Source: Acinetobacter qingfengensis (GTDB lineage Bacteria > Pseudomonadota > Gammaproteobacteria > Pseudomonadales > Moraxellaceae). Taken from it: a stretch of 64,000 bases of DNA. The notes under the pieces were generated by a model. The model saw nothing but the letters and a program-made list of their open reading frames with translations, was not told the origin of the DNA and searched no databases. Below, piece by piece: positions 20,532 through 29,181 of this stretch. The translations under genes and the position numbers were made by a program. Position 1 is the stretch's first letter. Every line of letters starts with the position of its first letter. Where the stretch lies: NCBI RefSeq assembly GCF_008693185.1, contig NZ_VXKN01000012.1:62001-126000 (forward strand), given 5' to 3'.

Positions 20532-22238
20532 ATGGATAATATGCTTTTACAGCAAAGAGATTTAAAACAACCTTTGCAACAATATGAATATCTGGGCTCT
20601 ACAACATTGGCCCGAATTTTATCGGCCAGAGATGTTGCCACAGATCAACTGGATTTACAGCTTAGATCTCTATTACAACCTGATTTAAAAGGCTTAACTC
20701 AAGCGATTACATTGATTGACCAGGCGATTGATGCACAGCAACAAATCCTTATTGTTGGGGATTATGATGTTGATGGCGCAACCAGTACTGCTTTGATGAT
20801 ACTTGCGTTGCAACAGATGGGCGCACTAGTACATTACATCGTGCCAGATCGCTTTAAATATGGTTACGGTCTAACACCTGCAATTGCTGATCTGGCGCAT
20901 GAACGTTATCAGCCTGATTTATTGATTACTGTCGATAATGGTATCTCCAGTCATGCCGGCGTAGATCGTTGTCATGCACTGGATATGCAGGTGATTGTGA
21001 CAGATCATCATTTAACCACTAAAGCGACGCCTGATGCAGAAGCTGTGGTGAATCCTAATCAACTTGGCTGCAATTTTGCCAGTAAATCATTGGCAGGTGT
21101 TGGTGTTGCATTTTATGTGCTAGCAAGTTTGGCATCACATCGACAAAAACAAGGTAAAACGAGCTGCAAATTGAGCCATTATCTGGATCTGGTTGCATTA
21201 GGAACTGTAGCTGATGTTGCCAAACTGGATTTTAATAATCGTATTTTAGTACAGGCCGGATTGAAAAAAATTCGCGAAGGGCAATGCCGTGCAGGAATAT
21301 TGGCCTTGTTGGATCTTGCCGGAAAAAATCCACTACAATTACAGGCACAGGATTTTGGTTTTGTTCTAGGCCCAAGAATTAATGCCGCAGGCCGAATGGA
21401 TAGCATGCAAATTGGCATTGAATGCTTATTGGCAGAAAATTTACAACAGGCATTTCCCTTAGCCTATCAACTGGATCAACTTAACCTTGAGCGGCGTCAG
21501 GTTGAACGAGGAATGCGTGAGCAAGCCTTTGATTATCTAGAACAGGTACAGCTTGATGGAGAGCAACTACCACAAGCCATCGTTTTATTTGAGCCAGAAT
21601 GGCATCAGGGCGTCATCGGCATTGTTGCCGGACGTTTGAAAGAACATTTCCATCGACCAAGTATCGTCTTTGCACTGGATGAAGATGGTCAGCATTTAAA
21701 AGGTTCTGCCCGATCAATTGAGGGTATCCATATTCGTGATAGTATTGAAGCTGTCGCACAACAGCAGTCAGATTTGGTTAAATTCTTTGGTGGGCATGCA
21801 GCCGCAGCGGGATTAACCATTGAAAAAGAAAAATTTACACAATTCCAGCAATGCTTTATTGCACAGATTCAACACTATCATCCAGATATTTTTCACAGCA
21901 AGTTGTTGACGGATGGTGCTTTGGCAGAAAATGAATTTAACCTTGATTTTCTAGAAAAAATTCAAAATCTTGGACCTTGGGGGCAGGGATTCGAGGCGCC
22001 TGTATTTGATGGTATATTTGATGTTATGGATTATCAATGGCTTAAAGATATACATCTCAAATTAACATTAAAATTACCTTCTCATCAAATTGTGTCGGCG
22101 ATTGGCTTTAATTACCTTGAAAAATTGAATGACACCAGAATTTCATCAAAAATTCGTCTGGCATTTACCTTGGAAAAAAATGAATTTCGTCAGCAAAGCC
22201 AATTACAGTTAAGAATATTATTTTTGCAAAATCTTTAA
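20532..22238 (+). CDS. recJ: RecJ, single-strand-specific 5'-3' exonuclease
   Basis: RecJ degrades single-stranded DNA in recombination and mismatch repair. The 568 residues carry the DHH phosphoesterase motifs VGDYDVDGATST, TVDNGISSH and VTDHHLT, the LGPRINAAGRMDS motif, and the DHHA1 motif FFGGHAAAAGLTIE. Length is normal. It follows pdxH at once and ends before a strong hairpin. Nothing suggests loss of activity. Confidence 0.95.
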   Translation: MDNMLLQQRDLKQPLQQYEYLGSTTLARILSARDVATDQLDLQLRSLLQPDLKGLTQAITLIDQAIDAQQQILIVGDYDVDGATSTALMILALQQMGALVHYIVPDRFKYGYGLTPAIADLAHERYQPDLLITVDNGISSHAGVDRCHALDMQVIVTDHHLTTKATPDAEAVVNPNQLGCNFASKSLAGVGVAFYVLASLASHRQKQGKTSCKLSHYLDLVALGTVADVAKLDFNNRILVQAGLKKIREGQCRAGILALLDLAGKNPLQLQAQDFGFVLGPRINAAGRMDSMQIGIECLLAENLQQAFPLAYQLDQLNLERRQVERGMREQAFDYLEQVQLDGEQLPQAIVLFEPEWHQGVIGIVAGRLKEHFHRPSIVFALDEDGQHLKGSARSIEGIHIRDSIEAVAQQQSDLVKFFGGHAAAAGLTIEKEKFTQFQQCFIAQIQHYHPDIFHSKLLTDGALAENEFNLDFLEKIQNLGPWGQGFEAPVFDGIFDVMDYQWLKDIHLKLTLKLPSHQIVSAIGFNYLEKLNDTRISSKIRLAFTLEKNEFRQQSQLQLRILFLQNL

Positions 22239-22260
22239 GAATTTTTATTTTCTCAATAAA

Positions 22261-22284
22261 ATAGCGCTTCCGAAGAAGCGCTAT
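22261..22284. terminator. Hairpin between recJ and the porin gene
   Basis: Ten-pair GC-rich stem ATAGCGCTTC/GAAGCGCTAT with loop CGAA between two convergent genes. A-rich sequence lies before it and a short T stretch after it, so it may serve both strands. Confidence 0.7.
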
Positions 22285-22310
22285 TTAGAGTAAATAGGGT
22301 TATTCTTTAA

Positions 22311-23093
22311 TTAGAAACGGTAGTTTGCACCAATCGTATAGGTATTATAATCATCACCGAAACCTAGGCGACCTTCAACACTTAAGTTTTGATCAAAGAA
22401 TTTTTTGGCACGAATACCCCATTGGTCTTGATCAATGGCTTTATCTTTTTGGTAATCAGCACCGAAACTTAATGTCTTATCAATGTAATAGTCTGCGCCG
22501 GCAGAATATTGTTTGTTGTCATCGCTACCAAAGACACCACGTGCTTCTAAATTGATGTCATGGCCATTTTGTAGCGTAGTGACGTATTTTGCACGTAAAG
22601 TTGGATTAACATCATCATCACCATGTTCTGTATCATAACCTTGTGCACCGGCAGCAACCAATAAGCCAGGTGCCGGTAAATAACCAACTTCTGCGCCATA
22701 AGTTGTCGTTTTGGTATCAATATTTGTATTATCTACTTTATATTCGCTACGACCAACATTACCACTTAGATAAAAATCAGAATTTGGTACAAAGTATTCA
22801 GCGCCTACGCCATATTGTGTATTTTTGTTGCCACTATTGTCTGCGTATTTAACTTCAGCATTGACATTACTGGCACGGTCAAGGAATGCTGCCTCAGCCA
22901 AAGGAGAGTCTTTTACCTGTACCTGATTAAAATAATAAGTACCGTTCACACCGAACTGATTAAGATCTTTAGTGTTGTCATTATCAATACGGTTATAGTT
23001 ACCACCCACCTCAGCTTGATAAGCATTGGCATTAATTGCTGCTAAAGATGCAGTGGCTGCTAATAATGCGGTCGCAATAGTTAACTTTTTCAT
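22311..23093 (-). CDS. Outer-membrane beta-barrel protein, Omp33-36-like putative porin
   Basis: A 260-residue exported protein. Residues 1-24 are a signal peptide (MKKLTIATALLAATASLAAINANA). The mature protein starts YQAEVGG and consists of alternating amphipathic strands rich in Y, G, D and N, and ends in NYRF with the terminal Phe used by the Bam machinery. This fits a roughly 12- to 14-strand porin like Omp33-36 of Acinetobacter. The substrate is unknown. A strong ribosome binding site (GGAGGA on the reverse strand, near 23100-23105) suggests high expression. Confidence 0.75.
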   Translation of the reverse strand: MKKLTIATALLAATASLAAINANAYQAEVGGNYNRIDNDNTKDLNQFGVNGTYYFNQVQVKDSPLAEAAFLDRASNVNAEVKYADNSGNKNTQYGVGAEYFVPNSDFYLSGNVGRSEYKVDNTNIDTKTTTYGAEVGYLPAPGLLVAAGAQGYDTEHGDDDVNPTLRAKYVTTLQNGHDINLEARGVFGSDDNKQYSAGADYYIDKTLSFGADYQKDKAIDQDQWGIRAKKFFDQNLSVEGRLGFGDDYNTYTIGANYRF

Positions 23094-23415
23094 AGCTTAA
23101 TCCTCCAAAGCGGATTTATTAAATTTTTTGTTACAAATTCAGTCTAAATTAAAAAATCATAGCGTCAATTCATGATTTAGAATTTATAGTAATTTTATGT
23201 TATTTTAATTGCTTTCATTAATACTAAGTCTTTGATAAATAAAATAATATTTTTAAATGTAAAGATTATTATCATTATGTTAAAGTCTGTATTTCGGTGA
23301 ATAGATGTACTACTTTTGACAATCCAAAAGAAAAGAAGCGATCGATTGACAGTAAATTTTGTCGGATTTAAAGCTATGCTAGAATAGTTTTCTTTTAACC
23401 AGTCTGTGTATTGTT
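23094..23415. other. Intergenic region between divergent porin and prfB genes
   Basis: This 322-base AT-rich stretch must hold promoters for both genes. A probable prfB promoter is annotated within it. I found no clear porin promoter and no small gene. Confidence 0.5.
23377..23385 (+). promoter_or_regulatory. Likely prfB promoter, extended -10
   Basis: TGCTAGAAT is an extended -10 element 31 bases before the prfB start. The TTGACA at 23346-23351 is 28 bases away, too far to be its -35 partner. Confidence 0.5.
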
Positions 23416-24511
23416 ATGGAAATTAATCCTTTTGTTTTACGTTTAAAAGACCTTTCAGATCGTGGCGGAATGTTACGGGGGTATCTTTGACTACGATCTG
23501 AAAAAGGAACGTCTAGAAGAAGTACTAAGAGAATTAGAAGACCCTGCAATTTGGAATGATCAGTCGCGTGCGCAGGCGATTGCCAAAGAAAAAGGGGCAT
23601 TAGAGAATAGTGTTGGTGTTTTGGACAAACTTGCTGAACAATTGGTTGATGCCCAAGCCATGCTGGATTTGGCAATTGAAGCCGATGATGAAAGTTTACT
23701 GGATGATGTGACTGCGGAACTGGATTATGCAGAAGAAAGTCTGGCAAAACTGGAATTTCAGCGTATGTTTAGTAATCCGATGGATCCAAATCCGTGCTTT
23801 CTGGAAATTCAATCAGGTTCCGGTGGTACGGAAGCACAAGATTGGGCATCTATGTTGTTGCGTATGTATTTACGCTGGATTGAACGCCATGGTTTTAAAG
23901 GCGAATTGATGGAAGTATCCGATGGTGATGTTGCGGGTATTAAATCGGCAACGATCCGTGTTGATGGCGAGTTTGCTTTTGGCTGGTTGCGTACGGAATC
24001 AGGCGTACATCGTCTGGTTCGTAAATCGCCATTTGATAGCAATAATAACCGTCACACTTCCTTTGCGGCAGTTTTTGTTTCACCAGAAATTGATGACAAT
24101 ATTGAAATTGATATTAATCCATCTGATGTGCGAACGGATACCTATCGTGCTTCTGGTGCAGGTGGTCAGCATATTAACAAAACCGATTCTGCGGTGCGTT
24201 TAACCCATATGCCAACCGGTATTGTGGTTGCCTGCCAAAACCAGCGTTCGCAACATGCCAACCGTGATACAGCATGGAAGCAGTTACGTGCCAAATTGTA
24301 TGAACTGGAAATGCAGAAACGTAATGAAGCTGCACAGGCTCTGGAAGATTCCAAGTCCGATATTGGTTGGGGGAGCCAGATTCGTTCCTATGTACTGGAT
24401 GATTCCCGTATCAAGGATTTGCGTACCAGTGTTGAAACGTCGAATACCAAAGCTGTTTTGGATGGTGATCTTGATAAGTTTATCGAGGCCAGTTTAAAAC
24501 AGGGTCTGTAA
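23416..24511 (+). CDS. prfB: PrfB, peptide chain release factor 2, with programmed +1 frameshift
   Basis: RF2 reads UGA and UAA and releases the finished protein. The start is the ATG at 23416. The first frame encodes 24 residues and meets TGA at 23488-23490. The site GGGGGTATCTTTGAC (23477-23491) is the classical autoregulatory slippery sequence: a Shine-Dalgarno-like G run, CTT and then TGA-C. Skipping T23488 joins the long frame at GAC 23489, giving 364 residues, the normal size. The anticodon-like SPF tripeptide (RKSPFDS) and the GGQ motif ([12 protein letters not shown]) are both present. A GTG at 23462 in the second frame is not the start. Confidence 0.97.
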
Positions 24512-24549
24512 GTAATATCATTTGAAGGCTTATTCAATTCAATTGTTTG

Positions 24550-24593
24550 TATATCGTAAAAAATAGATTTAAAAATCGAAAAAATACGATATA
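24550..24593 (+). promoter_or_regulatory. Candidate ArsR-regulator operator
   Basis: Inverted repeat TATATCGTA (24550-24558) and TACGATATA (24585-24593) separated by 26 bases, about 55 bases before the regulator start. It may be a site for autoregulation. Confidence 0.4.
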
Positions 24594-24646
24594 TTAATGT
24601 TGGACGTTGAATAAGGCTTCTTTATTTAAATGTGTGCCAGAAAATT

Positions 24647-24946
24647 ATGGATACGGATGCAATTTTTAAAGCTTTGGCTAATCCAATGCGACGACAGATA
24701 TTGCAATGGTTAAAATCACCAGAGCAGTTTTTATCTGCCGATGAATGTGGTGGATTTGAAAAAGGTGTATGTGCAGGACAGATTGAAAAATTGGGACAAT
24801 TGTCCCAGTCAACCATGTCTAATCATCTTTCCGTATTACAACAAGCTGGTTTGGTGACTGTGCAAAAACATGGACAATGGTCATATTTCTCCCGTAATGA
24901 AGCCTTGATTCAGCAATATTTAGATGTGCTAAAAAATACGCTATAA
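24647..24946 (+). CDS. ArsR-family winged-helix regulator
   Basis: A 99-residue DNA-binding protein. The opening FKALANPMRRQILQWL and the recognition region SQSTMSNHLSVLQQAGLV are typical of ArsR/SmtB-family repressors. There is no classic ELCVC metal site. Instead a loop holds Cys34 and Cys42 (DECGG and KGVCAG), which could sense oxidants or electrophiles. I prefer ATG 24647; a GTG at 24632 in frame is possible. It lies 19 bases before an Old Yellow Enzyme gene, so it probably controls that operon. Confidence 0.82.
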   Translation: MDTDAIFKALANPMRRQILQWLKSPEQFLSADECGGFEKGVCAGQIEKLGQLSQSTMSNHLSVLQQAGLVTVQKHGQWSYFSRNEALIQQYLDVLKNTL

Positions 24947-24965
24947 CTAGAGTAAAGAGGTTGAC

Positions 24966-26018
24966 ATGGCAGACTTACTTGATTCATTAAAACTGGGCGA
25001 TCTTCTCCTTAAAAATCGATTAGTACTGGCACCTTTGACACGTTCCAGATCAGGCGATAGTCGTGTACCCAATGATCTCAATGTTGAATATTATCAGCAA
25101 CGTGCTAATGCAGGATTGATCCTTACGGAAGCCACTGTGATTAGCCCGTCTGCTGTAGGCTATGCCAAAACACCGGGATTATATAATCAGCAGCAAGTGT
25201 ATGGCTGGAAAAAAGTCGTTGATGCCGTACATCAACAAGATGCCAAAATTTTTGTGCAACTTTGGCATGTTGGACGTATTTCTGATCCTGAATTATTAAA
25301 TGGTGAAACACCTGTTTCTGCCAGTGCAATTAAACCTGCTGGTCATGTTAGCTTGTTACGTCCAAAACGTGAATATGTGACGCCTCGAGCATTAGAAATT
25401 AATGAAATTCAGGCAATTGTAGCAGATTATAAACACGCCGCAGTATTAGCCAAAGAAGCCGGTTTTGATGGGGTAGAATTACATGCGGCCAATGGTTATT
25501 TAATTGATCAATTTTTGCAAACTAAAACCAATCATCGTGAAGATGAATATGGTGGTTCGGTTGAAAATCGAGCTAGATTATTACTACAAGTTGTAGATGC
25601 TTTTATTGAAGTTTGGGGCGCTGATCGTGTTGGTGTGCATTTAGCACCGCGTAGAGATGCACATGATATGGGTGATGATGATCCACGTGGAACATTTGGC
25701 TATGTTGTAGAGCAATTAAGCCAGCGACATATTGCCTTTATTTTTGCACGGGAATATCAGGCAGAAGACAGTTTAAGTCCATATTTACGTCCGAAATTTT
25801 CCGGTGTATGGATTGCCAATGAAAATCTGACGCCTGAATCTGCCAAAAAAATTCTGGCAGATGGTGAAGCCGATGCGGTATCGTTTGGTAAAGCCTACAT
25901 TGCCAATCCGGATTTATTAGATCGTCTAGTCAAAAATGCACCTTTAAATGAGCTTAATCCTGAAACCTTATATGCAGATGGTGCAGAAGGTTATACCGAT
26001 TATCCAGCGTTGAAATGA
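24966..26018 (+). CDS. Old Yellow Enzyme family alkene reductase (NemA-like)
   Basis: A 350-residue FMN-dependent NAD(P)H oxidoreductase that reduces activated C=C bonds and other electrophiles. Visible features: PLTRSRSGDSRVPND near the FMN site, LWHVGRIS, the substrate-binding HAANGYLIDQFL (His and Asn with the following Tyr), EYGGSVENRAR and, near the end, FGKAYIANPDLLDRL. The RVGVHLAPR segment has L-A-P where relatives often have R-L-S-P. It is probably co-transcribed with the ArsR regulator upstream, which suggests induction by reactive electrophiles. Confidence 0.9.
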   Translation: MADLLDSLKLGDLLLKNRLVLAPLTRSRSGDSRVPNDLNVEYYQQRANAGLILTEATVISPSAVGYAKTPGLYNQQQVYGWKKVVDAVHQQDAKIFVQLWHVGRISDPELLNGETPVSASAIKPAGHVSLLRPKREYVTPRALEINEIQAIVADYKHAAVLAKEAGFDGVELHAANGYLIDQFLQTKTNHREDEYGGSVENRARLLLQVVDAFIEVWGADRVGVHLAPRRDAHDMGDDDPRGTFGYVVEQLSQRHIAFIFAREYQAEDSLSPYLRPKFSGVWIANENLTPESAKKILADGEADAVSFGKAYIANPDLLDRLVKNAPLNELNPETLYADGAEGYTDYPALK

Positions 26019-26061
26019 TTGCTGGAATAGGGTTAGTTTTGACTTAAGTCAGAAATTGAAC

Positions 26062-26101
26062 TTCATTAAAATAATACATTTAGGTGTGTTATTTTAATGA
26101 A
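26062..26101. terminator. Long AT-rich hairpin between convergent genes
   Basis: A 17-base inverted repeat (26062-26078 with 26085-26101, one T-G pair) with a six-base loop, between the alkene reductase and AEC transporter genes. It may terminate both strands. Confidence 0.55.
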
Positions 26102-26189
26102 TTGAAAGCATAAATGATTTTATAAAAAATGTTAAAAATTTAGTTTTCCTATAAGTTTTTTATACTATCATTTTATATACTGTAAAATA

Positions 26190-27119
26190 TTACTTGAAGT
26201 TTTCTATTAAATACATGATAACAGGCAATGAGATAAGACATAATAACGTCTGTAAGCTAATAATTCCTGCCATTAATTCATGATCACCACCTAGAACCTT
26301 TGTGAGTACATAGGCAGATGAAGCAGTTGGAATTGAAAAGAAAATAATAATTGCGATAAGGCTTGCAGAGTTTAAAATAAAAAATGAACTAATTAATATT
26401 GTAAATAATGGTATTAAAAACAATCTAACGATACTAATAGATAATGATCTTATAAAATTCTTTCTAATAACGTCAAAGTTTATTGCTGCACCAACACATA
26501 ATAATCCTAGCATCAAACTACTGGTAGATAAAATGCTTAATAAATTATCAAATCCAATCCAGATTTTTATAGAAAAATAATTAAATCCAATCCCAATTAA
26601 ACATGAATTAATTAAAGGATTTTTAATTAAAGAATAAAAAATATTTTTTAAGTTTAAATTATGTTTTGATGTTAAAGATAAGATAGAAATAACGTTAACA
26701 AATGGAATTGCTATAGCAAGTATGCTAACGAGAATAATCCTTATTTGTTCGTCTGGTAGTGTTAATGCAATGGAAAGTCCAAGATATGTATTAAATCTAA
26801 TTAGACTTTGAATATATACCCCCATCTGCTTCTCTGAAACTTTTTTTATGATTGCTAATAAATATGAAAATATAATAATCACAAACATAACAATAAATAT
26901 AATAATTAAAATTGATTTGATTCCAGCTACATCATCCTTGGCATTAGCTAAAGATGAAAAAAGTAATGCAGGGAACAATATATAATAATTTAATTTTTCT
27001 GCACCTTCCCAAAAGTTAATATTAAAAAATGACTTATATTTAAAGTATAGTCCTAATAACATTAGAGATATAGGAGGGGTAAACATCGAAATTAAATCAA
27101 GCATTAGATTTAACTCCAT
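26190..27119 (-). CDS. AEC-family (auxin efflux carrier type) transporter
   Basis: A 309-residue inner-membrane protein of about ten hydrophobic segments. It starts with an MLDLISMFTPPISLMLLGLYF-like segment and has the family's mid-protein region with NPLINSCLIGIGFNYF and the end segment SIPTASSAYVLTKVLGGD. AEC proteins export small organic anions or amino-acid derivatives; the substrate is unknown. Base use is much more AT-rich than in the flanking housekeeping genes. Its start overlaps the end of the EamA gene by 23 bases, so the two are one operon. Confidence 0.85.
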   Translation of the reverse strand: MELNLMLDLISMFTPPISLMLLGLYFKYKSFFNINFWEGAEKLNYYILFPALLFSSLANAKDDVAGIKSILIIIFIVMFVIIIFSYLLAIIKKVSEKQMGVYIQSLIRFNTYLGLSIALTLPDEQIRIILVSILAIAIPFVNVISILSLTSKHNLNLKNIFYSLIKNPLINSCLIGIGFNYFSIKIWIGFDNLLSILSTSSLMLGLLCVGAAINFDVIRKNFIRSLSISIVRLFLIPLFTILISSFFILNSASLIAIIIFFSIPTASSAYVLTKVLGGDHELMAGIISLQTLLCLISLPVIMYLIENFK

Positions 27120-28032
27120 GATCTGTATTTTTATTTAGATCTAAATTATCTCTTTTATTGGTGAGCAATACGCCAGAAAAGCAAAGAACTCCACCAATTA
27201 ACATAGACAATGTAATAGGCTCATTTAAAATGAAAAAAGATAATAAAATAGCAAACACAGGAACTAAATTATTAAAAATAATGGTTCTGGATGTGCCTAT
27301 TTTTGCAATACCCTGCATATACCAAATAAATGCTAATACTGTTCCAAAGGCACCAAGATAAATAATGCTTAAACATGTACTAAATTTAAAATTTAAAGTT
27401 TGCCATTGTTGTATTTTGGGTATGGAACTAATCAATAGAAAAAGTGTTCCCCAAAGTGTAGAATAAGTGGTCATTATTAAAGGCGATAAAAATTTTGATT
27501 GTCTACAAAGTAGAGTATATATCACCCAACTTAAGACAGCCCCACTCATCATTAACTCACCTACACCAAAGGAACTACTCAATTGAGAAAACAGTTGACC
27601 TTTAGTAACAACAATTAGAGTGCCTAAAAAAGCGATGATGACGCCATAGTAATTTAAAACTGCTAACTTTTCCTTGAAAAAAAATCGTGCAGCAATCACG
27701 GTAAGTATCGGAGATAAACTTACAAATAATGCTGTTCTTCCTGCTTCCATATGTGACAAAGCATTGAAGAAAAAAATGTTATATGTGAATACGCCTGTTA
27801 AGCCCATTCCGGCAGCAAGGAAGTGCTGGGATAAGCTAATTCTTTTGAAAGAGCCTTCTACTTTGACAAGGATGATGATGAGTAATGCCGAAGCAATCAT
27901 AAATCTCAATAGTGCAGCAGCATAAGGAGGAATATCTGCCGCAACAATTCTGCCAGCGATGAATGTTCCTCCCCATAGGAGAGCAACACAGGTGAGTTTT
28001 AAGTAGATCAACATATCGGATTTTAGAATCAT
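27097..28032 (-). CDS. EamA/DMT-family transporter
   Basis: A 311-residue inner-membrane protein with ten predicted helices in two EamA repeats: WGGTFIAGRIVAADIPP in the first and YLGAFGTVLAFIWYMQGIAKIG plus NNLVPVFAILLSFFILNEP in the second. DMT exporters remove metabolites, amino acids or drugs. It is the first gene of a two-gene operon divergent from a LysR regulator, which probably controls it. The substrate cannot be read from sequence. Confidence 0.88.
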   Translation of the reverse strand: MILKSDMLIYLKLTCVALLWGGTFIAGRIVAADIPPYAAALLRFMIASALLIIILVKVEGSFKRISLSQHFLAAGMGLTGVFTYNIFFFNALSHMEAGRTALFVSLSPILTVIAARFFFKEKLAVLNYYGVIIAFLGTLIVVTKGQLFSQLSSSFGVGELMMSGAVLSWVIYTLLCRQSKFLSPLIMTTYSTLWGTLFLLISSIPKIQQWQTLNFKFSTCLSIIYLGAFGTVLAFIWYMQGIAKIGTSRTIIFNNLVPVFAILLSFFILNEPITLSMLIGGVLCFSGVLLTNKRDNLDLNKNTDHGVKSNA

Positions 28033-28119
28033 GAATATATCAATTTAGCTTGAATTTTTTGTATTTTATTACTAATAATTAATCATGATAAAATGAGCTT
28101 TTACTCATATATAGCGCGC

Positions 28120-28992
28120 ATGACATTTGTACAATTGGAAGTATTTTCAGTTTTAGCAGAACTAAAAAGTTTTACTCTAGCTGCCAAACAGCTAAAAATT
28201 TCACAGTCAGCAATTTCTCATGCACTGAAAGCCCTTGAACAACAATGGAACGTGCGTTTATTTCATCGTAATAAAAATGAAGTAGAAATCACCGAGATTG
28301 GATATGAATTGCTGATTTATACTAACGAAATATTAAGCAATTCTAGTGTTTTGACTCAAAAAATATCTGACTTTCATGGATTTAAAGCAGGGAAAATAAC
28401 CATAGGCTCGTTTGGTGCTTCATCTTCAAATGTACTAATTCCTTTAATTTTGAAAAAATTTACTGTGAAATATCCAAATATAGAAATTTTTATTAAAGAA
28501 GGAACAGACAAGCAAATTGCACAATGGTTAACAGAAAGAAAAATTGATGTTGGTTTTGTTGTCTTGCCTGAAGATCATTTTGATACATATCCTATTATTG
28601 AAGATATTTTTGTTGCATTAATACCAAAAAATTTAACTCTTTCTCAAAAGCAATCTATCACCTTGAAAGAAATCGTCCAGTATCCATTTTTGATGACAGC
28701 AGCAGGGAGTGAGCAACATGTGAATCAAATATTTAGACAGGCTAATTTAAATCCTATAATTAAGTGTCATTTTTCTCAAATTTTAACCATCATCAATATG
28801 GTAAATAATAATATGGGTGTATCTATTGTTGCGGATATGGCACTCAATAAAAATTTATTAGAATTATATCCTAATGTTAGTAAACATCCATTGTCACCGA
28901 ATATCAAAAGATCCATAGGACTTGCGGTAAAAAGTAAAAATTATCTTTCACCAATCATTAAAGATTTTATTGAAATAGCACAGTCTATTTAA
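28120..28992 (+). CDS. LysR-family regulator, divergent from exporters
   Basis: A 290-residue regulator. The N-terminal winged helix-turn-helix is clear: TFVQLEVFSVLAELKSFTLAAKQL, then SQSAISHALKALEQQW. The effector domain starts near residue 90 (KITIGSFGASSSNVLIPLIL). I chose ATG 28120; an ATG at 28093 adds nine residues not expected in the family. Its start lies less than 90 bases from the divergent EamA gene, the usual arrangement for a LysR activator and its target. The gene is as AT-rich as the exporters. Confidence 0.88.
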   Translation: MTFVQLEVFSVLAELKSFTLAAKQLKISQSAISHALKALEQQWNVRLFHRNKNEVEITEIGYELLIYTNEILSNSSVLTQKISDFHGFKAGKITIGSFGASSSNVLIPLILKKFTVKYPNIEIFIKEGTDKQIAQWLTERKIDVGFVVLPEDHFDTYPIIEDIFVALIPKNLTLSQKQSITLKEIVQYPFLMTAAGSEQHVNQIFRQANLNPIIKCHFSQILTIINMVNNNMGVSIVADMALNKNLLELYPNVSKHPLSPNIKRSIGLAVKSKNYLSPIIKDFIEIAQSI

Positions 28993-29142
28993 TTCTTTCA
29001 CTTAAATAAGTTTTTTGAATACGTGCGAAGATGTTTATCGGTACAGATAAATTTTAATGTTTTTAAGCCACTAAATTTAGGCAGTGCTTTCTTTCATGGC
29101 AGATGCTCATTTTAATCTATGTATTTGCCTAATCTAAGCTTG

Positions 29143-29151
29143 TGCTATACT
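29143..29151 (+). promoter_or_regulatory. Likely waaA promoter, extended -10
   Basis: TGCTATACT matches an extended -10 element. It lies about 30 bases before the TTG start chosen for waaA and downstream of the upstream ATG at 29119, which argues against that ATG. Confidence 0.5.
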
Positions 29152-29181
29152 TTTTATGGTAAAAAAAAACAGGGATTGATC

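Noticed and set aside
23346-23351. TTGACA as the -35 of prfB
   Set aside because: It is 28 bases from the best -10, too far for one sigma-70 promoter.
23462-24511. prfB starting at a GTG in the second frame
   Set aside because: The upstream ATG frame encodes the family's N-terminus and the frameshift site is canonical, so the GTG start would cut off the true beginning.
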